DNA of 64,000 bases from Acorus gramineus. Its lineage: Eukaryota; Streptophyta; Magnoliopsida; Acorales; Acoraceae. Below the pieces are notes generated by a model. That model was not told the origin of the DNA, did not search any database, and saw nothing but the letters and a program-made list of their open reading frames with translations. Below are positions 45,215 to 58,400 of the stretch, piece after piece (positions within the stretch are counted from its first letter, which is position 1; each line of letters starts with the position of its first letter). Location of the stretch: contig CM060848.1 in the NCBI GenBank assembly GCA_030737835.1, positions 17,647,309-17,711,308 of the forward strand. Reading direction: 5' to 3'. A program made the translations under genes and the position numbers.

Positions 45215-46821
45215 TTATTCCCTTCCCTGGGCTTCCAATGGTTTTGGAAGATTGATTCATGTGTGGGGGCTTTAGTATTTCTGAAAAGTGGAGGAGAGTT
45301 GCATAAAATTGAAAACCTATTCGAAAGAAAAAAAAATGTTTTTGGTAGAAGTGTTAGAGAAGTTTGTGTAGATTTATAGGAGCCATGTTCATAGCTTTTG
45401 TGAACGGCATATATTTCAGCAAGTTTGTTGTTCCCTGCAGTATGCATACATTTGTAAATCATATGGAATAAGTAAAGTAAAAATAGGGAGATAATTAAAC
45501 TAGTTTGTACATGTATTTTGCATTATTTCGAAAATTACACGCAAAAGATTTTATGTTGGTGTGTATGCAGCTACGACAAAGTCCTGAGTTTGAGATATGA
45601 GAGCACCACTTTGTAAAATTGTCAAAGATTAGGATTTTCAGAAACAGAAAGATTCTTGAATCATCAGCACATATCAGTTCACAACTGATGGTGGTTCCTC
45701 TATGAAGGGGTTGTCATTTCTCTAAGGTATTTCCCTCTCTTTAGTTTGGATGCCTCATTTTTCAGCTTCCTCATTTCTATTCCGCTCCACAAAATTCTGT
45801 GTGATTAAGTTGCAATGTGCCTGATAATTTTAGTGTTTTGTGAATACATATTTAGCTAAATGGAGTTTTTGATGTTGTGAAAAATTATCAGTCATACCAA
45901 AGGTTTATCTATGTGTGTGTATATATGTATATGAATTTTTTAAATTTCCTTTGTCTCATGGATTATATGTGAAGTGTACTTTACACGCACGCATGTTCAC
46001 AAATTTTAATGGAAAAAATACTTAAGCTCTATATGTATATGTGTAGCCAAATAAGCCAATTCTTTTTTTACATGCAGACATGGACTTTAAATTGCTTTAA
46101 GATGTGTCACATAGCAGACCCAGATTTATTCAATAGTGTCACGCTTGGCCCGTTGAGAGGGTAGTGGGCTAGAGGTCCAAGAATTCCGAAAGGTCCATGA
46201 ATGGGATACAGGTGAGTGTTAAGTGAGTTATCACACCATTAATTTAGTGCTACATTGCTTAGTGGTGGTGGTATGAGCATCACTCTTACACACCAAGACA
46301 CATTTTGAGAATTGTGAGCCATTTGAGAGGAAGCGAACAATATCTTGTTGTGTAAGCATGGGGCATTACAAATAGGCTCTTAACATTCAATTTTTGTTTC
46401 CATTTCATAGTCTATCTTTTTAATCCTGGCCATAACATTGTGAGATTGAGTACTGTTAGTACTCTAATTGGATTACTTTATGGGTGAAAATGACAAGTTC
46501 AATGGTGTATCTAAAATAAGAGATAATGTTTTGGACACTAGTATATTACATACAAAAAATAGAAATATGTAATGTCATAATTGTTAGCCATCCTTGTTTG
46601 ACACAGATCATCCGTAGCCCATAGATGTTCAAAGCTACATTATATCTATGTATAGATGATTACATTCTTGCATTGTATTTGTTATCTACCAGATGACATA
46701 TTTTATTATTGGAAGACTATTTCAGGATTACTCTGTAGCATCCTTTCTGTAGGTCTGAAAAGAAATATACACAAGTAGAGATATGGATGTTCTAACTATG
46801 CTGCTTTATTTTTAAATGCAG
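45215..46821. other. Non-coding region or introns
   Basis: Possible splice acceptors and donors occur (for example near 45580 and 45726) and a leader-like exon there would join 46822 in phase but carries a stop. No clear coding sequence. Confidence 0.35.
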
Positions 46822-48142
46822 GAAGCCTGCAGATGCTTTTCTTATTGAACCCACAGCCTCCCTTCATTTCAAGAGATCCACAACCTCTCCTGACATAGGC
46901 AGAATAAGCTGTAAGTTTTTTCTCATCATTTGAAACCTGCTTAATTGTTTTTCTACATCAAGTGTAGGAAAACATATGCCTGTTTGACATAATCTGTGCC
47001 CTCGGGGAAAACATGCAACTGTGTTTATGCGTACAAGGTGTGGCCCAGTATAACAAAGCTGCCCGCTTGTATTTATTTATTGAAAAATTATTTTTGACAG
47101 CAATCACATATTTAACCTATTCAATGCTTATAATGGTCATGCTCCATTCATCCATATATTCAACTGAAATTCATTCTTTTGAAGAGGCCATATCTTGTGC
47201 AAACAACCAATGAAGTATGCATTACCTGTTCCCGTACAGGATTTTCCAATATAGGTTTCACATGTCACTTATTGATTGTATAGAATCTATAGACTATATC
47301 TGCCATTCTACATGATATGAATACAATTAATCATTTCCAGGATCATCTTACAAAGCAATATGATATAACATATATATTTTTAAAAAAATGAGCTTTAAAC
47401 ACTATTCAGATAATAGAATCTTAGGTCTACAAGCCATAAACAGAAAAATCTCTGCAAAACGTCCTAATCTTGAAACACTTTCACCGTACTTGAATCTCAA
47501 TCATCTGAAGACTGCTAAAGAGTATACAACCAACAAAATTGTGGGTTTGTAAAAGAGGGCCTGAACCTGTTATAGGTCATGTTTACTTCAAGGAATCTAC
47601 AATAATTTTTTGCAGGTACCACTATTTGAAATTCAACGCACAAAGCCTGATATATGCAATTCCTGTTTGCTTTCATCAAAGCAGGAAAAAAAAATGGAGA
47701 GAGGAAATGCAACCAAGCACAACAATAGCTGAATCTGCTTCTTAGAGCATATGATGCTGCTATTCTCTTTGGCAGGTTTACTCACTACTGAAAGGACAAT
47801 GAGATCTGCTTATACCAATATGTGGTTTTCAAAGTTGCTTTCGAACAGGAGGTGTCAGATTGTAGCCCTACAGACCTCTACTGCATATAGTCCCGGCAGG
47901 TAATGCACAGCTTGAATTTTCCAGACAGGCCAAATATAAAACTTGTCACTGTTTAACTGGTCCACTCTCTGTTGCTCAAATTGTATTCATAATGCATATC
48001 ATAATCGTGGCATATCTCTTGTTGTCTTGTCTTGCATAGCTGGAGATTTTGCACAGCCAACCATAAAAATCCAGGCATCCCATCGGTGCCAATGAAGTTT
48101 CATCGTCATCCATATGATATTGATCTGGAGGCTATGCTTTGA
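46822..48142 (+). CDS. Candidate spliced gene of unknown function (three phase-matched exons)
   Basis: Exon a 46822-46910 (KPADAFLIEPTASLHFKRS...), exon b 47776-47899 (LLTTERTMRSAYTNMWFSKL...), exon c 48040-48142 (WRFCTANHKNPGIPSVPMKF...DIDLEAML, stop). All have GT-AG borders, and the phases agree (1 between a and b, 2 between b and c), giving one open frame of about 105 codons. No upstream exon with an in-frame ATG was found. The first Met is in exon b, where a short Arg-rich N-terminus could be organelle-targeting. No family recognised. It could be a real small gene, the end of a longer one, or a non-coding transcript with a chance frame. Confidence 0.4.
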
Positions 48143-48784
48143 ACTTCAAGCAGATCTCTCCATGCAGTTATACACTCCTCGGCTGTCGGTAAGGCTTGCA
48201 ACCAACCCTAACTCCCTTATCATTGATCGAACTTTGGTCTTTGACACTATATATGAAAAATAAAGAACTATGATGAATGAGTAGCTAAAGACATCCAATC
48301 TAGTCATCCATATCTAGAGAAGAAAACATGATTAGTTGTACTGTACGTTTGTGTCTCTTGGAATATATAATATTAATTGAGGACATCTAGTCATCTACCT
48401 CCACGAATGAGACTCATTCCACGTGTGCTTTCAGATAAGACTTAAATTTCATCCTACTTGCCTATTATCTAAAGACATGTAGGAAGACTTTGCAAGATTT
48501 AAATATGTTGGAACAGCTGAAATGAATTACATAACTTGTTAAAGGTTTTTTTTTATTATTATTTTGAACCTAATTGAAAGAGTGCGATGTTTGTAAAAAT
48601 CAATGAATGCCTTTGATTTGAACACCAACCACCAAAGACATGGATTCTCTGTTTACCCTGATCGATCTGCACGTGTTTGCACAGTGAACCGTGTCTAATC
48701 TATCATTCATCATTTACTTGTCTATGAATAAAAAAACATACAATCTTAGCGTCGTGTCTTCTACACCTTGTTTGCTTTGTTTAT
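48143..48784. other. AT-rich spacer
   Basis: Possible 3'-UTR of the candidate gene and non-coding sequence. Confidence 0.4.
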
Positions 48785-49280
48785 TAGGCCCTATTTGAAA
48801 TCATTTTTCATAAACAGGTCATGCTTCAAATTAATTACAAATAAATTTTATTTGAAAAAGCTACTCACAATCAATATTTTCATAAAAAAAACTGTTTTTA
48901 TAGCTTTTGAAACATAAAAACCGAAATCTTAAATCAAAATGAAATTAAAAAATATCTGTTTGAAATCAATTATTAACAAATTAATATTTGTAAAAGTAAA
49001 ATATGCCTGAATATTGGTTCTAAACAGAGTCTAAGGGTGTGTTTAGATGTGGGTTTGAGAATTATTTTTTTCTCAAAAATTGGGTTTAAAGTTGAGTTTG
49101 CAGAAGTTGTCTTTCCACGTATTATGAAAAATTATCTTTTGAACACTTATTTGTAAACATGTGTCTACAATTTTTAATTAAACTATAGCTCTTTTTCTTT
49201 TTTTTTTCGAAAACGGGTTAAAGGAAATTTGATTCTTGTAGACTCATAATCTTTTCAAACCCGCATACGCCCCCTTAGTC
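48785..49280. mobile_element. Two adjoining MITE-like elements
   Basis: First: ~48785-49034, ends TTAGGCCCTATTTGAAATCAT and, inverted, TTAGACTCTGTTTAGAACCA. Second: ~49032-49280, ends CTAAGGGTGTGTTTAGATG and, inverted, CTAAGGGGGCGTATGCGGG. They share the TAA at the junction. Both are AT-rich and non-coding, of Tourist-like style; target duplications are ambiguous. Confidence 0.55.
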
Positions 49281-50289
49281 TTTTGTTTTATTTATTGTTT
49301 TGGTGGGATTAAACAATGAACCTATCTAGGGGTCACAACTACTTGAGCATTCGGATCTTCCATTTAATACTATTTAACATGGACATCATGGGAGATTCTT
49401 CTGATATAAAAAAAAAAAAAATCAACATCATAAACCATATCATTGTCATTTTCTTATGATGCTCATCCCATGTTTCCATATATTTTAAATACAATTCAAC
49501 AGTGTTTTCTCTATTGTTGTTCAACATTATAGTATTTCAACATCATCCTCTATTTTTAATGGTCAATTGCTTAAGTTTATCTATATCTATTGTATTTCTT
49601 TCAAACTGTCTAATTTATTTAACAATTTTCCAAACTCTTGTTTATATGTTACCATTACAGTTGTCTAATCATATTCTTTGGGGCAAATGAAGCAGTCTAA
49701 AAATTAATTTGAAAATGCATATATTTAACATGTTTTCTCTACTGCCCATCAAAAAGAAAATTTCCTCCACTTTAAATACACTACATCTCTGCATATGGGT
49801 TTGTAGAGGGTGGCGTGGATGAACTGTCCACAAACCATTTTTTTCTTAAACAATTGAGGATCCGTTTTCAAAAATAACTTATTGTTAAATTTAATCAAAT
49901 AATTAGTTTTCGAAAATTATTCTTATCCATTTTTTTTTATAAACTTTGTTTTATATTGAGTTTTAAAACATAAAAATTAAATATATATTTTTTTAAGTAA
50001 AATTTTAGATTGAGTTACTTTTAAAATTAATCAAAAGGTTAGAAAGTCTGAAGTGAGAAGAAGCGGATGAGAGAATACAAGAAAGAATAAAAATTAAATA
50101 TTAAAATTAAAATTAAAATATTAATTTAAAATCGATTGTACAAAATTGAAAGATGTAGATATCCTATATCCAATAAATAAGATCTCATTAAAAGAGTTTA
50201 TAATTCTGAAGGTTTTTTAAAAAAATTGACCTGAAATCAGGGTTTTGGAATGAAGAAAGGAAAACCCACTCTAATGAGACACTCTGAGC
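49281..50289. other. AT-rich spacer
   Basis: No feature recognised. Confidence 0.5.
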
Positions 50290-50685
50290 CCCCTTTTTGG
50301 ATATGGAATATGAGTTGGAATATCCTGGAATAAATGAGAATAGTGGATTTTCGCTATTTGTGAGCTTTGAATATCCAGAGATAAATTATGTCGGAATAAA
50401 TTGATAAAAAGTAGTATATGGATTCTAACCAATCATTAAAATTAACTTTATATCAAGTTTTTCTATCTAAAGAATATAGGTCTACTGTCAAATCATTGTC
50501 ATTATCACTTATAAATCACATGTTAAATTAATAATTATTATTTTTTTATTTTTTATAAATTTTTATCCACACCTTATTTACATTTTAACGAGAATAATTC
50601 AAAACACAATCAAACACAAAATTATTTTATTTTTATTTATATCTATTATTCATTTATGTTAAAATAATTTTATTCTACTCGATGA
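50290..50685 (-). mobile_element. MITE-like element, family copy 3
   Basis: In reverse complement it follows the elements at 7949 and 17145 over ~390 bases (shared ATTTAACATGTGATTTATAA, TTATTCTCGTT..., GTGTTTGATTGTGTTTTGAA-like words). The end GCCCCCTTTTTGGATATGGA corresponds to the right terminus of the others. Confidence 0.6.
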
Positions 50686-53378
50686 TAAGTCTGAACAATG
50701 AATAAAGTGAATCATTGAAAGAGGAAAAACAAATTGGGGTGTCCCCAAAAAGATGGGCAATGAATCGACTAACCAATCAATTACTTCCACGTCATTAGTC
50801 ATCACATAGGAGACTGATTTCACTAATAAATTGTGATTTGAGGAGTATTTCAATTTGAAGAAAACCATTACAGGGTGACGTCAGCAGCGCCGAGATTATG
50901 ATGACATAATAACCGTTAAATCGGTTTGTTTCGTATGATGGTCCGCTGTTGATATCGGAGGGAGCTTAAACGGATGGTGTGTCTCACGATCCGGCCCGAT
51001 TGGTAAGAATCACGGGGCGTTAGGCTTTTTTTTTAATTAAATTTAGGGTCCGTTTGACAAAAGACTCGGGGACACTGAACGCGAGAAGCGGGTTTTTTTT
51101 GTGCGTCGGTGTTGGTGAGGAAAAAAGACAAAAAATGTTGAGGGAAGAAACCAAACACAGAAATGAAAAAAAAACATGTTTTTGACTACATCGGCTAGTG
51201 TTGCTATCGTCAACGCGGGTGGGAGGTCTTCGCCAAACGGACACTAATTAGAAGGTCCTTTTTGAGACTGCGTCGGTAGACATCACTTTGGAGGAAATGA
51301 GAGGCATTTTAAGAAACAGTGTTTCATAATAATGTAGGGAGGCAAGAAAAATATGGGTTCTATGGTGTCCGCCAGCTATTTCATACGGCCCTAAGATCAA
51401 AATAGACTTTGATTAATCGATGAAAAAATTCATAAAATGTCACATGCAATGAGAAAAATATATGAATTTAGACGGTTATTTTTTCAACATGTATAATTAA
51501 TTAGTGGGAGAATACATATGTTAATTGTTATATTTATATTGATTCAACAGAAAAAGATTTTAATGAAATATATTTTTTTTTTATAAATTCATATATATAT
51601 ATATATATACACGCATAGCTGCATAGCCTGCATGATTTTGTTTACAAAACATGATATGGATTTGCATAGATACAAAATATAATATAAAATATATATTTAT
51701 ATATATCCATATTTGTTTTCATCTTTAGTGGTTTTCCATGTGGGTGGGCCGCTTGAATTATTCTTTTAATTAGAAAATGTATCATATTTTTGGGGTGTTG
51801 TTACATTTGCGGTTATTTCATTATATGAAATCAAATTAAAAATGCATGCATGCATTCCCAAAAATATTTGCACTTCATCAGAAAAATCAAAGCTTATTGC
51901 AGAATGATTAACATTTATTTGGATGGGTTGTTTGAAAATGGGCAAAGCAAGACCAAAAGTTTCAAGTTGAAAACCCATAGGTGAACCCTGGTGAGAGAGT
52001 GTGACACACAAGAAATGGGGACACACTTGGCATTACCTGAAAAGATGGGGAGAGAAATGGTTTCCCAAGTTGTTAGACACATATTTTGTCGTTTTCTGAT
52101 AACACGTGTACTTCATTTTTCTTTGCCGTTCCCTTTTTTTTTTTTTTCTCAACGAAAAAATAAATAAATCTCTCATGAAAATCAGTTGCTTGATCCAAAA
52201 CATGACGAAACTACCCTTCCCTTTCACACATTATTTAACCCACTGAGTCGCCAGACACTAGTGGCATTATCGTCAATTCAGTTTTAAATGGGCCATTCCG
52301 TGGGCCCAACCCCACTGCCGCATCATTCAACAACCCACTGCTTTCCAGCTCATCCATTGTTAACAAAAACGACAAGATAGAACACTTATTTACGAAACTG
52401 CCCTTACCAATTTTTTTTTTTTTTTTTTTAAATAAAAAAGAATCTATTCATTTCCTTCCAAGTTTTGCCCTTCGAAAAACGACAAAAGAGTCCTCGTTGT
52501 GATTATCTGCGCATAACTGGACTCCATTCATGCCCGGGCTTCTGCCACGTATGCAAAACCCACCACTTTCCAAGGGGGTGTTTGGCCATTTCATCGAAAT
52601 ATCTCGAAGAGGTTGACAGTTTCCATGGCCGGCCGTCTCCCCTCCCGGGTCCTTTGGAAGGACACCCCCGACCGCCGTCCATTCTCCTTTCATCAACTAA
52701 ATCCCTGCCGCTCATTTCATTATTTTATTTTTTAATTTAAATTTTCAACATTAGATTTATTATACAAATATTCTCTGTATAATTAATTTTAATTAAAAAC
52801 ATAGCATTTCAAGAATTTAGAATAATGCGTTAAAAATGTAAAAAATCATATGTAAATAGAGGATTTTATAATGTATTCAGATTAAATCGTCATGTACATA
52901 AAGCTTTTCACAGTTTTTACTAATTACAAGGGGTTTTTAATAAACTATGATTTTAGTCCAAATTAACAAAATAAGATATTTATGTAGGGATGCTTCATCG
53001 GTTAATAGAGATTTAACTCAAATGATTGTTTGGATTTATATATACGTTTTAAAAGGGTTATATGAATTTTTAAAAAACCAAACAGTTCACATGCGGATAT
53101 TTGAATTTTTCTTTTTGTTTTTTTAATCTCCTAACATGGCTCGACAAGGCCAGTGACATATCTTCAGATGTTCATCGATCCTCGGAAAGGGTATTTTCGT
53201 CAAAACATATAAATAAAATGCAAGGGTAATATAGTCATTTCGGAACTACTGTTACAGTGATCACAGTAAATATTAAAAACAAACGCAAAAAAAGGGAACC
53301 TCGTCTGAATTAAATGTTGGGATTAAAACAAGGGACACGTGTTTCTTAATTTACACTCGCTTTTCTTCTGTCCCTCCT
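50686..53378. other. Long spacer upstream of the bHLH gene
   Basis: Mostly AT-rich with a (TA)n run near 51591-51609. A TGACGTCAGCAG motif sits at about 50876. A GC-richer stretch at 52500-52690 gives short frames on both strands but no recognisable protein. Nothing else supported. Confidence 0.45.
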
Positions 53379-53425
53379 TTAAATAAACCCACCCCCCTCT
53401 GCAATTTCTCTAGCCATCTCTCTCA

Positions 53426-53568
53426 CATGTTATCGAAATCTCTCTTTGAGAGGTAATATCCGACGGTCACGATCGATTTGTATCATCTTCTGTGATCGGC
53501 ATCTGAATCTCTCGTTTTTATTTGTTCTTCTTTCAGGAGAGGATATGCGTATCAGAAACTTTGATTGA
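53426..53568 (+). promoter_or_regulatory. Leader of the bHLH gene with two short upstream ORFs
   Basis: uORF 1 at about 53426-53455 encodes MLSKSLFER. uORF 2 at 53545-53568 encodes MRIRNFD and ends 19 bases before the main ATG. A TTTAAATA-like core promoter lies near 53378. Short uORFs of this kind often lower translation of the main frame. Whether both are in the mRNA is not known. Confidence 0.4.
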
Positions 53569-53587
53569 TTGATTGATTGATCGATCG

Positions 53588-54187
53588 ATGGAGCCGACGG
53601 CGATGACGTCCCTTGATGTATCCTCTGATCCGTTGAAACGAATGGATCGGAAGTCGGAGAGGTCTCCGACGACGAAGAAGCGGTGGAGGACCGAAGACGA
53701 GCAGAGAATCTACTCGTCCAAGCTGTTGGATGCCATCCGCCTCGTGCGGCGGAGATCCGCGGCGGAGACTTGGGCATCTCCGAAGTCGCGGGAGGTCCGG
53801 GAGGCGGCCGATCGGGTTCTGGCGGTGGAGGCGAGGGGGAGGACGAGGTGGAGCCGGGCGATCCTCTCGAACCGGATCCGGATGAGGAGCCACATCCGGA
53901 AGAGGAGGCCGCCTTCGGCGGCGGCGGTTCCCCGGAGGAAGTCGGCGCCGGTGTGGAAGAAGACGCCGCCGCTGCAGAGGAAGGTGAGGATGCTCGGACG
54001 GCTAGTCCCCGGCTGCCGGAGGTTATCGTTACCATCGCTTATAGAGGAGACCTCCGACTACATAGCGGCGCTGGAGATGCAGGTCAAGGCGATGACGGCA
54101 CTCTCCGAGATCCTCTCCGCTGCCGCAGCCGTAGCCGTAGCCGGCGGAAGCGGAGGCGGCGACGCGGCGCGGCCGGCGCAAAGTTGA
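53588..54187 (+). CDS. Atypical bHLH transcription regulator (bHLH147/148/149, AIF-like)
   Basis: 199 residues, intronless, intact. The family order is clear: WRTEDEQRIYSSKLLDAIR near residues 33-51, then REAADRVLAVEARGRTRWSR and AILSNRIRMRS, a basic linker, then the helix-loop-helix QRKVRMLGRLVPGCRRL..LIEETSDYIAALEMQVKAM (shown in parts). The basic region lacks the usual DNA-contact residues, as in the non-DNA-binding IBH1/AIF-type HLH proteins that bind other bHLHs and restrain growth in brassinosteroid signalling. The C-terminus is Ala/Gly-rich low complexity. ATG 53588 is chosen as the first in-frame Met after two uORFs. High GC explains the long antisense shadow frame. Specific subgroup and role are inferred from the family. 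Confidence 0.88.
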   Translation: MEPTAMTSLDVSSDPLKRMDRKSERSPTTKKRWRTEDEQRIYSSKLLDAIRLVRRRSAAETWASPKSREVREAADRVLAVEARGRTRWSRAILSNRIRMRSHIRKRRPPSAAAVPRRKSAPVWKKTPPLQRKVRMLGRLVPGCRRLSLPSLIEETSDYIAALEMQVKAMTALSEILSAAAAVAVAGGSGGGDAARPAQS

Positions 54188-54855
54188 TCCGGCCGGTGGA
54201 TCTCTCCCTCTTTTTTAATTATTTTATTTTATTTTATTTTGGCTATTTTTAGATTCTTGTAATTTTTTATGTACATTTTTTTCTTTCGTTTCACTTCCCA
54301 AAAAAAAATGGTTCGTTTGGGGTTTTTTTGTCCCCGTTTTGCCCCTATTTTAGGCCAAGTCGATTGAATTTGGTCTCTTTTAGTCGTCCATTTTGTAGGG
54401 GTATTTTCGTAATTGAAAAGCGAATGTGAAACTGAGAGCGCACATAAATATCAGGGGTACTTGGCGTCCTTTTCTGGCATTTTTAACAGCTGTTTTATAA
54501 ACAAGCATTTAAATTTATAATATTTAATATTTAAAAAAAAAAACAAATACAAAACACGGGGAGAGAGACTCCAGTGGCTTTGAATAGATGCAATTTTATT
54601 TTTATTTTTTAAAAAACAATACAGAATTTGTTATCAACGCTTCTATACTTGAAAATATAAAAATAGGAAAGAAAAGTGAGAGAAATAGACGAAAAAACAA
54701 AATCCTGGTGACGGCTGTGTTGTATGGCTCTTTATGGCAAGCCAACTAGCAAAACCAGGTTTGTTTTTTTAACTGAGATGCCATTTGGGGAGAGAGTCTG
54801 GGCGGAGTTTACAGTGGCAGGCACCAATGGACACAGACGCTAAAACAAATAGAAA
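54188..54855. other. 3' flank of the bHLH gene
   Basis: TTTTATTTTA-type 3'-UTR, then AT-rich sequence; no further feature seen. Confidence 0.5.
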
Positions 54856-55032
54856 ATGGACTCACGAGTTAGCGGTGCATGTGTATTTCTTTCCCACTTG
54901 TCCGACGCGGTGAAACACCGCTTCCCAGACGTGATAGTAACAGTGCTCACTTGGACTAATGCGGTGGTGCCGGACTGCACACCCATACGGACACTGAGTT
55001 TCGGACTCGTGGATATTCCCCTCTTTCACTAG
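54856..55032 (+). CDS. Small open frame of 58 codons, unknown
   Basis: Reads MDSRVSGACVFLSHLSDAVK, then HRFPDVIVTVLTWTNAVV and PDCTPIRTLSFGLVDIPL, to TAG at 55030. It is moderately GC-rich in an AT-rich setting and has a protein-like composition, but there is no recognised family, no promoter evidence, and the opposite strand is also open. It may be a fragment of a decayed gene. Confidence 0.2.
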   Translation: MDSRVSGACVFLSHLSDAVKHRFPDVIVTVLTWTNAVVPDCTPIRTLSFGLVDIPLFH

Positions 55033-58000
55033 GAGGTGATTGTCACATAAACTATTCACTTATTTTCACTAATAAATTAAATATGTAGAAAAATTAAATA
55101 TGTAGAAAAAAATAATTTTTTTTCACTTTCCCCCTCAAAGTTTATATATCTTGGTGTTGGTATTCATTATTTAACTAGATTCACGAGTTTGTTCTATGGA
55201 AATCTGAAGCCCAAACCATCTAATTAAGCCTATCCGGTTTGTGAGTGATAATGAATATTATGTGCTAAGGTTTTTTTCGTACTGTTGCTAATCAGGTCTT
55301 CTTTCATAAAACATTTTTTTTTATTTTTTGGTAGTGCGAATGTCTTTGGTTTTTAATTTTACAAGATAAATCTATTTTTATTAGCAAAAATAATATTTAT
55401 CGTTTGCTATCACGAGATCATAAGTTTCAGTAAAATAAAATAAGACTCAGATGAAAATCTAATTAAAAAAAATAACTCAATCAACTTGTCAAAATGTATT
55501 GCACGAATTTTTATTTTTAGTTAAACATAAATACCACGTAAGTGATTGTCAATCTAATATCTTTTTGGGGGTCTTTTCATGAGTACTAAACTCTTTGAAA
55601 AGTAATTAATTGCAAGGATTACATACAATTCAAGATTTTCAATCCGGTGTGTTTGCGAGTCTCTATTATTCCAATCAATAATATATCTCATCATCTCTCA
55701 TCAGTCTCCAATAAATATCAGATCCAACAATTTAAAGTTGAAATTCTCAATAGCCTACAACCTATCTTCATAGTAGTGCTGTCAATTTACCCTTTTTGGA
55801 TAAGAACCAGTTGTGTGTGGTGCCATCATCCAAAATAACTGTCATTTCTTCTTTCAGTTTTTTTCTCTATCTGTCTGTATTATCTCTTCACCTTCCTCAT
55901 CAACTCCTCCTCCGGTCCGATGACATGTGCCATGTGGGGTTGTATGTCTAGATGGAGGGGCCAGACCCGGTCCGTGAAGGGCTTAATGATTGATCTCTCT
56001 TTTATTTGGACCACATTTTTTTGTGCTTCAACACTTTGATAGGTTTAATTAATTTTGGCCTTGTTGTGTACGTGGGGTGGTTGTTTCAATTAAATGCAGG
56101 TGTCCCTTCCCTTTGGGAAATTTTTTTTTTTATTCTGCTGATGAATCTAATTGGGTGTTTGATTTTTTTTTTTTTTTTTTATGTGTGTTGGACTTTATAA
56201 TTGAGATTTGGAATCCTACTAGTACTGATTTGATGCGATAAATGTTTTTTACTTTAATTATGCATTAAACATGAGATGGTAGGAGAAGTCTAAGCATTGG
56301 GGATATATTGGTATCTTATGGTCTGTCGTGTCACTCATATTTATTAGGTAGTTTTGTTAAATTTTGATTCATCAAGTAGCCCTTTCTAGACACTACGCCT
56401 CACTCAATAAAATAAATGATTATTTATGCATAATATTCAAATATGTAAGGCGGTATGGAGCGAAAAAAATATTAATCAACCTTCATTAAGACCCTTTTAC
56501 AGGGTTATATAATATTTTTGCAAATGTATTTTTAGTTGTGTTGAATAAATTACTATTTGTTTACCCCCAATTTAGTTCACTGGAAGTTTAATTATACGAG
56601 TAATACAAGGATGGAGAATAATTAGATGATGTTTTATTTAATTGATATTCTTTTTCTCTAAGTTTTTTTTTTTGGTGCGAAACAAGGAGGGGCTTCGGAT
56701 TTTCTATACCTCTTTTTTTTTCCCTATATGTTTTATACTCTGACATGCCAAGGGAAATTATTTCAGCTGATTAGGACTCTTGCAACCTTTTTATTTGTAT
56801 GTGTTGTGTTCATCAACAAGGATGAGGATGATATTTCATACCACAATGTCTGACTAGTCCCAATTCTAAAACTTATTAGTATTGACTCTTGACTTCAATC
56901 CAATTAATACCCTATCCAATCCTTGTAGAAGTTGTTAAGGTTGATGGCACATTGCTATCCTAATAACAAAAAAACAAAATAGAATAGATTAGATTAGATT
57001 AGATTAGATTAGAATAAAATTCTATAATAATTATTATAATAATAAATGGTAGAGTGATGCACCTGCGAAACAAAGTTGTTGGGTTGTCAGGCATGACAAG
57101 GCAACCTCCTGGAGAGTTGCCTCTTTGACTGTTTGTTAGGTTGTTTGGCAATTTCAATCTTTCTAACAATATCTAAGTTGTTCATTGAATGACCAAATAA
57201 AAATCTCCTTAGGTTTTGCTATATAACCAAAACACTTCAAAGGTCCCCTGTTCACAGATCTTTTAAATTGGGAAAGATTAGTCCACTTGTTTTTGCTAAA
57301 ATCAATGAAACTATTTTTGCCTTATAAACTTTAAATTTCATTTTCATGGTTATTATACCCTTTCATTAATGTGGGTTGTAATAAATATTTAGAAAAAGCA
57401 TAATATTTTATTCCTTGTGTTATAAAAAAATTTCTACTTTAGATATTATCATTATGCTACAAGAATTTATGATATAAATAAAAAAATATAATTTTAAGTA
57501 TATATACAAAACTACTATATTAAATATTGAAATTGAAATTCAATCTATATAAAGATCAACATGTCAATGAGGAGTCGTCGAACATGACATGTGCACGTTG
57601 AACACTCTGTGGTACAAAATCCCTAACCCCCTCTCTTTGAATTCCCAAAACCCCACCACAAAAAAAGATATGCTACATAATGGATGAAGTAACATGGGCT
57701 GCCCAAAAAAAATTTGATATTATTATTAAAGAAATCAGAGAGAGAGTGATGATAAAAGAAAGGTGAGACGGTCAGACAGATGATAAAAGACAAAACAAAA
57801 TTAATTTTATTTATAATTTGGATGTTTTAATTTTTTTAAAGAAAAAAATCCAAACAACTAGATCGGTCTAAAATCCTTATAACACCCTAACTTTTTTTTA
57901 AATCCATGTACCTTCATGAAAACACTTATCTAATCCAAATCACTCTTTAAGTTAAATTTTTGTTGGCATGTCAGAATTATTCTGTGTGGTTTACCATAGC

Positions 58001-58400
58001 TGAAATATCAGTATATCAAAAAACCCCTCTGATATATTAAAGTGTAAAAAAATAATCTGTAAATGAAGATTTTACTCCTCTAAATATATTTGAAATATTA
58101 TAGGAGATTTTTGATATATTATATTTTTAGTTAAGGTTAATCAAACAGAATAATCACATAATATTTTTTATTTGTCAACAAAAATTTAACTGAGAGAGCT
58201 ATTTAAATTTATATAAATATTTTTAAGAATTTATATGGATTTTAGAAAAATTCTTTTGATTACATAGATTATTTCTCTTTTTAAAATACATATTCATTAT
58301 TTTTTTTCATAGAGTATAGGTATTGATACAATTTCACAGTGACCATAAATAGTGAAGAAAAGAGAGCTCCGAAAGAGTCCAAAGAAATCGCTTTTTCGAG
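55033..58400. other. AT-rich spacer with microsatellite
   Basis: (AGATT)n, about five units, at 56985-57011. No gene recognised. Confidence 0.5.

Noticed and set aside
53430-54035. 201-codon minus-strand frame
   Set aside because: Antisense shadow of the GC-rich bHLH gene; Ser/Pro repeats, no domain.
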